DNA of 64,000 nucleotides, taken from the NCBI RefSeq assembly GCF_031143425.1, contig NC_090449.1, positions 780,650,684 to 780,714,683 of the forward strand. The letters are read 5' to 3'. The notes below the pieces were generated by a model, which saw nothing but the letters and a program-made list of their open reading frames with translations, was not told where the DNA came from and did no database searches. The DNA comes from Pleurodeles waltl. Lineage: Eukaryota; Chordata; Amphibia; Caudata; Salamandridae. Positions 60,364-64,000 of the stretch are shown one piece after another. Every line of letters starts with the position of its first letter. The first letter of the stretch is position 1. The translations under genes were made by a program, and so were the position numbers.

Positions 60364-61013
60364 TATATGGAACAGGCACACAAAATTGTCTCGCAAGATG
60401 ATGACACAACGTCTAAAAAGGTTAGAATGATCACAACCTTTAATAAAGAATCAAAGAGAGTGGCAGAGAAATTAACCAAAAGCGGAGAGATTCTAAGGAA
60501 CAAACCACTATTAGAGACTATGTGGGGGAGCTACCAGGTATTACATACACAAGAAGCAGAACTATGAGAGATGTGCTGGTGCATAGCCCCTTCCACAGAA
60601 TGCAAGAACATGGTTGGGGACAGAACTTGTGGGCTTTTTTCCTTGCAGAATGTGCAAGGCAAGCAAGCACAATCCATTTAGAACTTATAGTGTTCTCTTT
60701 CAAGAATCACCATGTTAAATAAGACAATATATAAGCTGTATACAGACTATGTAGTCTACTTCATCAAGTGTCCCTGTCCATGCAGATACTAGGGCATTAC
60801 CATGTTTCATGTAAAAAACATTTCCTAGAGCATATAAGGGCCATCACCAATAACGCTCAGAAGTACCTAGGGACACGCCACTTTCACACCAACCATGGGA
60901 GCGACTGGATAGTGATGACCTTTTTTGGTCTCAATAGAGTGAAAGAAGAACAAAGAGAAGGGCACAAGTGCCTAGGGTTACGCAAGCTAGTGTCTGCATA
61001 TTTCATTAACTAA
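60364..61013 (+). pseudogene. Second Penelope-like element, C-terminal part with GIY-YIG remnant
   Basis: Plus-strand pieces: VRMITTFNKESKRVAEKLTK and LLETMWGSYQVLHTQ, then YVVYFIKCPCPCRY followed by a stop (near 60745-60790). After this, VKNIS, LGTRHFHTNHGSDWIVMTFF and GLNRVKEEQREGHKCLGLRK end at 61013. It is the connector plus GIY-YIG nuclease of Penelope-like elements (YVVY-x-x-KCPC). Opposite strand to the copy at 53860-56750. Several frame changes, so inactive. Confidence 0.72.
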
Positions 61014-61719
61014 GAGAGTATGGAAATAGGGAGTCTCAAAATGACCGAAAATCTAGCCGTACCTTTCGACAAAAAAGGGTTGTATTTTGGCATGCCAATG
61101 CAATGGAGAACATGGCGGGCTGCGTCGTACTAGCAGCGCGCTAGGATGCTTCCGGTTCCGGATCCTGGGGGGAGTGACGAAACGGTTCTGCCGGTCAAAC
61201 TGCGGTGGCAGTGGACACACGGATGTGCGCACTGCAGTTCCTTAGACTGGAGGAAAGGTGGAAGGCAGCTGGGGCTGCGCTGTGGTGCCGTGCCGAGCAC
61301 GGAGAGGAGCGGCCCGTATTCCCCTTCGGGGGAATAGCGGCAGCGGCTGCACCAGCGAGGTTATAAAGAAGGCGAGGCAAGGAGCACTGACTAACAGCAT
61401 TTCTGAAAGGGGGACCAGTCAAAGAACGGTGAGGCAAAGTGGGTGGGGGATGGTGATACTCCCCTCCCCCTTTTGGTTTAACGAGTGTGAAGGGGACTGG
61501 TCAGCTTCAGGTTGACAAATCTGATTTGGTGTTGGAAGATAAGGGGGGCATAAGCAAGAAAAAGACTACAATTAAACCATGTGAAGGAAGAAGGAGCGCC
61601 GCGAGGAAAGAGGGGGAAAGTAAGCTTAAGGGGAGAGATAAGCTGACTCCCTCCTGAGGTCTTTTTTTAAAGTGAGGCCGGAAGTAGTCAAGCTTACCCC
61701 CGGTCAGGTTAGAGCGGCA

Positions 61720-62743
61720 ATGGAGGCTTCTACCTTACAGCTTGCGGATTCCTCTGGTGAGGGTAGGGGGTTGTTGGATAATAGCACGGTTGCGTTGTCC
61801 CAAGCTAATGGAGGAAACAAAGAGGGAGCAGGGCTGGAGAAGACACTCCCCCTGATGCAGTCTGGTAAGGAGCAGTTGGGCGCCCCTCAAGTTCAGAGCT
61901 TAACCATAGTGGCCTTACAGTTCCAAGACCCTTTACTTACAGTTGTAACCTCTCAAGCTGTTCCTCCCCCCTCTCTTTCCCAGAGCTCCTCGTTTGAGGC
62001 ACTGATTTTGTCCATTTCTGAGGATGTAAAGAGAGGCTTTGCGAATTCAGAAGTAAATCCAGGGGAGATAAGAGAGGTTTGCGCAGTGTTAGAAAGAAAG
62101 ATTGATGGCTTAATGGAGAGAACTCAGGCTCTCGAAGAAGCTATGGGTGGTATGAAGGAGGAACTGGGTCAACATAAGGTTGAAATTGATGCATTGAAGG
62201 GAAATGAGCAGGTATTAAAAAATAGGATTGAGCAATTGGAAAATGACTCAAGAAGAAATAACTTAAGACATTTTTGAAAGTGCCAGAAGGTGCGGAAGGC
62301 AATGATCTCAAGGCCTTTGTGGTTTCGCTAATCAAATCGGCAGTGGGACTGGAGGAGAGTGAGGAGGAAATCGGAAAGGATATTCAGAGAGTCCATCAGG
62401 ATCCCTTTAGGATGCGGATGAATAGTAGTAAACCTCTGAGAATTTTGATAAATTTTTTGACATATCAGATGAAAGAGAAGATCTTATCTAGAGCGTTAAA
62501 ACAAAAATCTTTAAAAGTGAATGATGCTGTCTTTGAGATTAGGTCAGATTTATCTAGGTCTACTATGGACAGGCAGTGGGAGCTCGGGAAGCGTTTGGAG
62601 ATATTTAAGTCTCTGGGGGTCTCGGCTCAGTTGAAATTTCCAGCCTATCTCCGGGTTATGTACAATAACAAAATGTACAATATTAGAGATACGACTGATG
62701 CAAATGAACTATTGGAAGTAGTTAAAGGTGGGCAGACTGTAAA
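61720..62743 (+). pseudogene. L1 ORF1, one frameshift
   Basis: ATG at 61720 (MEASTLQLADSSGEGRGL). A low-complexity N-terminal part is followed by a coiled-coil-like segment (VLERKIDGLMERTQALEEAM, LKNRIEQLENDSRRNNL). The frame ends at 62275 by a shift in AAGACATTTTTGAAA and resumes as LKVPEGAEGNDLKAFVVS with SRALKQKSLKVNDAVFEIRS and ELLEVVKG, ending with TAG at 62743-62745. N-terminal coiled coil, RRM-like part (RI-LKVPEGAEG) and C-terminal domain are all present, as in L1 ORF1p. One base change in the T-run would be enough to explain the break. Confidence 0.85.
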
Positions 62744-62997
62744 ATAGCATCGTTTTAGGGGTTAAATCACCCAGGAATGCAGGGGCGTTCTAAAATTTGG
62801 ACCAATTATGGTCCTTATATGGGGGGGGTTCTCCACGGGTGGGGTAGCGGGGGAATGGGAGTGGGGAGGCTGGGTAGGGCAGGGGTTGGAGGGGGGGGAA
62901 GAGTATTAAAAAAAAGTGCCTTGTTCAACCCAGTTATTTGTTTTGCAATATTTGAGAGCTAGCTAGCAGGGGGAGAGACCAGGGGACAAGGAACACA

Positions 62998-64000
62998 TCA
63001 TTGCAAATTCTCTCTTGGAATGTTAATGGTCTGAGGACGAGAGGAAGAAGGGATCGAATATTACAGTATTTGCATGATTCAACTGCACAAATTTTAGTTT
63101 TGCAAGAAACACACTTAGCAAAGGCTGAGTGTATTAGCGTAATAAAAAAGCTGAGGTGGGTTCAAGCGTTTGCATGTACAGAGCACAATTATCATACTAA
63201 AGTTGTGGCTATTCTGTTTAAATGGTTACTACAGGGAAATGTAGTAATTTTGGAGGTGAGATCGGATACAGTGGGGCGGTGGGTTGAAGTTAAAGTACAG
63301 TTTGATGGTCGTAATTTTGTTTTAGTGATGATATAGAACCTCTAAGACGGCTTTTTTCTCAGCTTCTTGAATTCTCAGACCCAGTCATTATGATGGGTGA
63401 TTTTAATGTTGTGTTAGATAATGAGCTGGAGAGGCATAATTGTAAGTCGCGAGGCACGCCCAAATCGCAACAATATTTAAGGAGGATGATGAAAGAATTT
63501 GGTTTGTGCCATATTTGGAGACAAAGGGTGGGTAATACTGTAGTAGGGATTTTTCTTTTTTCAATAAGAAATACAGGCATGCCTCCCAAATTGATTATTT
63601 CCTATTAGATTTACGCTTGAGAGAGGCTGTGAAAAAGATAGTATATCTGCCCTCTCACTTATCTGACCATTCTACGGTCGTGCTAGATATGAGTTTTCCG
63701 CAGAGAATACTTAGTAATCGGTGGACCATTGACCGTTCTTTGCTACTGGATCAGGAGGTGGTGATGCAATTGCGTAAGGAATCAGAATTCTTTTTCAGTG
63801 TAAATGTAGGGTCCGCCCCAATGTCAGTAGTATGGGATACGTTTAAAGCTGTTATCAGGGGGAGATTACGAATATCTCATATCAGAAGCATAAATTGTTT
63901 AGAAATTAAATTAATTTGTTAGAGCAAGAAATGCGGAAGTATAAGGTTGAATTGATAGAATCAGGTGAGACAGAGGCTTTGAGGGCTAGTTTGGATGGGT
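62998..64000 (+). pseudogene. L1 ORF2 endonuclease domain, frameshifted, cut by window end
   Basis: It reads LQILSWNVNGLRTRGRRDRI and ILVLQETHLAK (catalytic Glu in QETH), then GRWVEVKVQFDGRNFVLV, with a stop near 63336. In other frames MMGDFNVVLDNELERHNCKS follows (GDFN box, 63390), then QIDYFLLDLRLREAVKK and LPSHLSDHSTVVLDMSF (SDH box, about 63657). All endonuclease boxes of the L1/Tx1 group are visible in order but in three frames. No clear ATG starts ORF2: the codon at 63001 is TTG. The RT lies beyond 64000. Confidence 0.83.

Larger units (their letters stand above)
61080..64000 (+). mobile_element. L1-type LINE, 5' part (runs off right edge)
   Basis: 5' UTR from about 61085 (AATGGAGAACATGGCGGGCT), GC-rich, then ORF1 (61720-62743), a G-rich spacer (62815-62905) and the ORF2 endonuclease (62998 onward). 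Few lesions compared with the L1 at 14-20 kb, so a younger copy of a related lineage. Confidence 0.8.

Overview
This is a eukaryotic window, and the sequence best fits a large-genome amphibian, most likely a salamander. It holds three exons of one vertebrate gene. The rest is intronic DNA packed with degraded transposable elements: L1- and L2-type LINEs, DIRS, Penelope, Harbinger-like MITEs, a CORE-type SINE and long modular repeats. The salamander call is inference from this repeat mix. No prokaryotic operon, CRISPR array, rRNA or tRNA gene was seen.

The host gene is gasdermin E (GSDME, also DFNA5) on the minus strand. Three coding exons read in order from high to low coordinates: exon 2 with the start codon (48448-48658, plus 20 nt of 5' UTR), exon 3 (10346-10538) and exon 4 (4324-4495). 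Splice sites and phases (1, 2, 0) join into one open frame of 192 codons, the first part of the N-terminal pore-forming domain. Intron 2 is about 37.9 kb and intron 3 about 5.85 kb. Exon 1 and exons 5 onward were not found.

Layout from left to right. 1-1.6 kb: dispersed repeat R1, copy 1. 3.1-3.5 kb: L2 tail remnant. 4.3 kb: exon 4. 7.8-8.6 kb: L1 scrap. 10.3 kb: exon 3. 12.07-13.17 kb: foldback plus repeat A. 14.0-20.5 kb: decayed plus-strand L1 carrying a nested, truncated minus-strand LINE with an 18-bp target duplication and a Harbinger-like MITE. 20.5-21.96 kb: R1 copy 2. 21.96-about 25.07 kb: minus-strand gag-only retroelement with a poly(A) tail. 25.3-25.9 kb: second MITE. 27.3-30.8 kb: L2-type LINE with a nearly open reverse transcriptase. 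31.9-36.7 kb: DIRS-type element. 38.5 kb: SINE. 39.3-39.9 kb: 55-bp minisatellite. 41.0-42.1 kb: repeat A, minus strand. 43.7-46.3 kb: repeat B and minisatellites. 48.4-48.7 kb: exon 2.

Intron 1 or upstream sequence follows. It holds a 68-bp MITE (50.9 kb), a minus-strand Penelope element with a degenerate hammerhead-like motif (53.9-56.75 kb), inverted repeat modules (56.8-59.3 kb), a plus-strand Penelope 3' end (60.4-61.0 kb) and an L1 with ORF1 and the start of ORF2 running off the right edge (61.1-64.0 kb). Every transposon reading frame seen here has stops or frameshifts, so none looks autonomous. The only part under evident coding constraint is GSDME.
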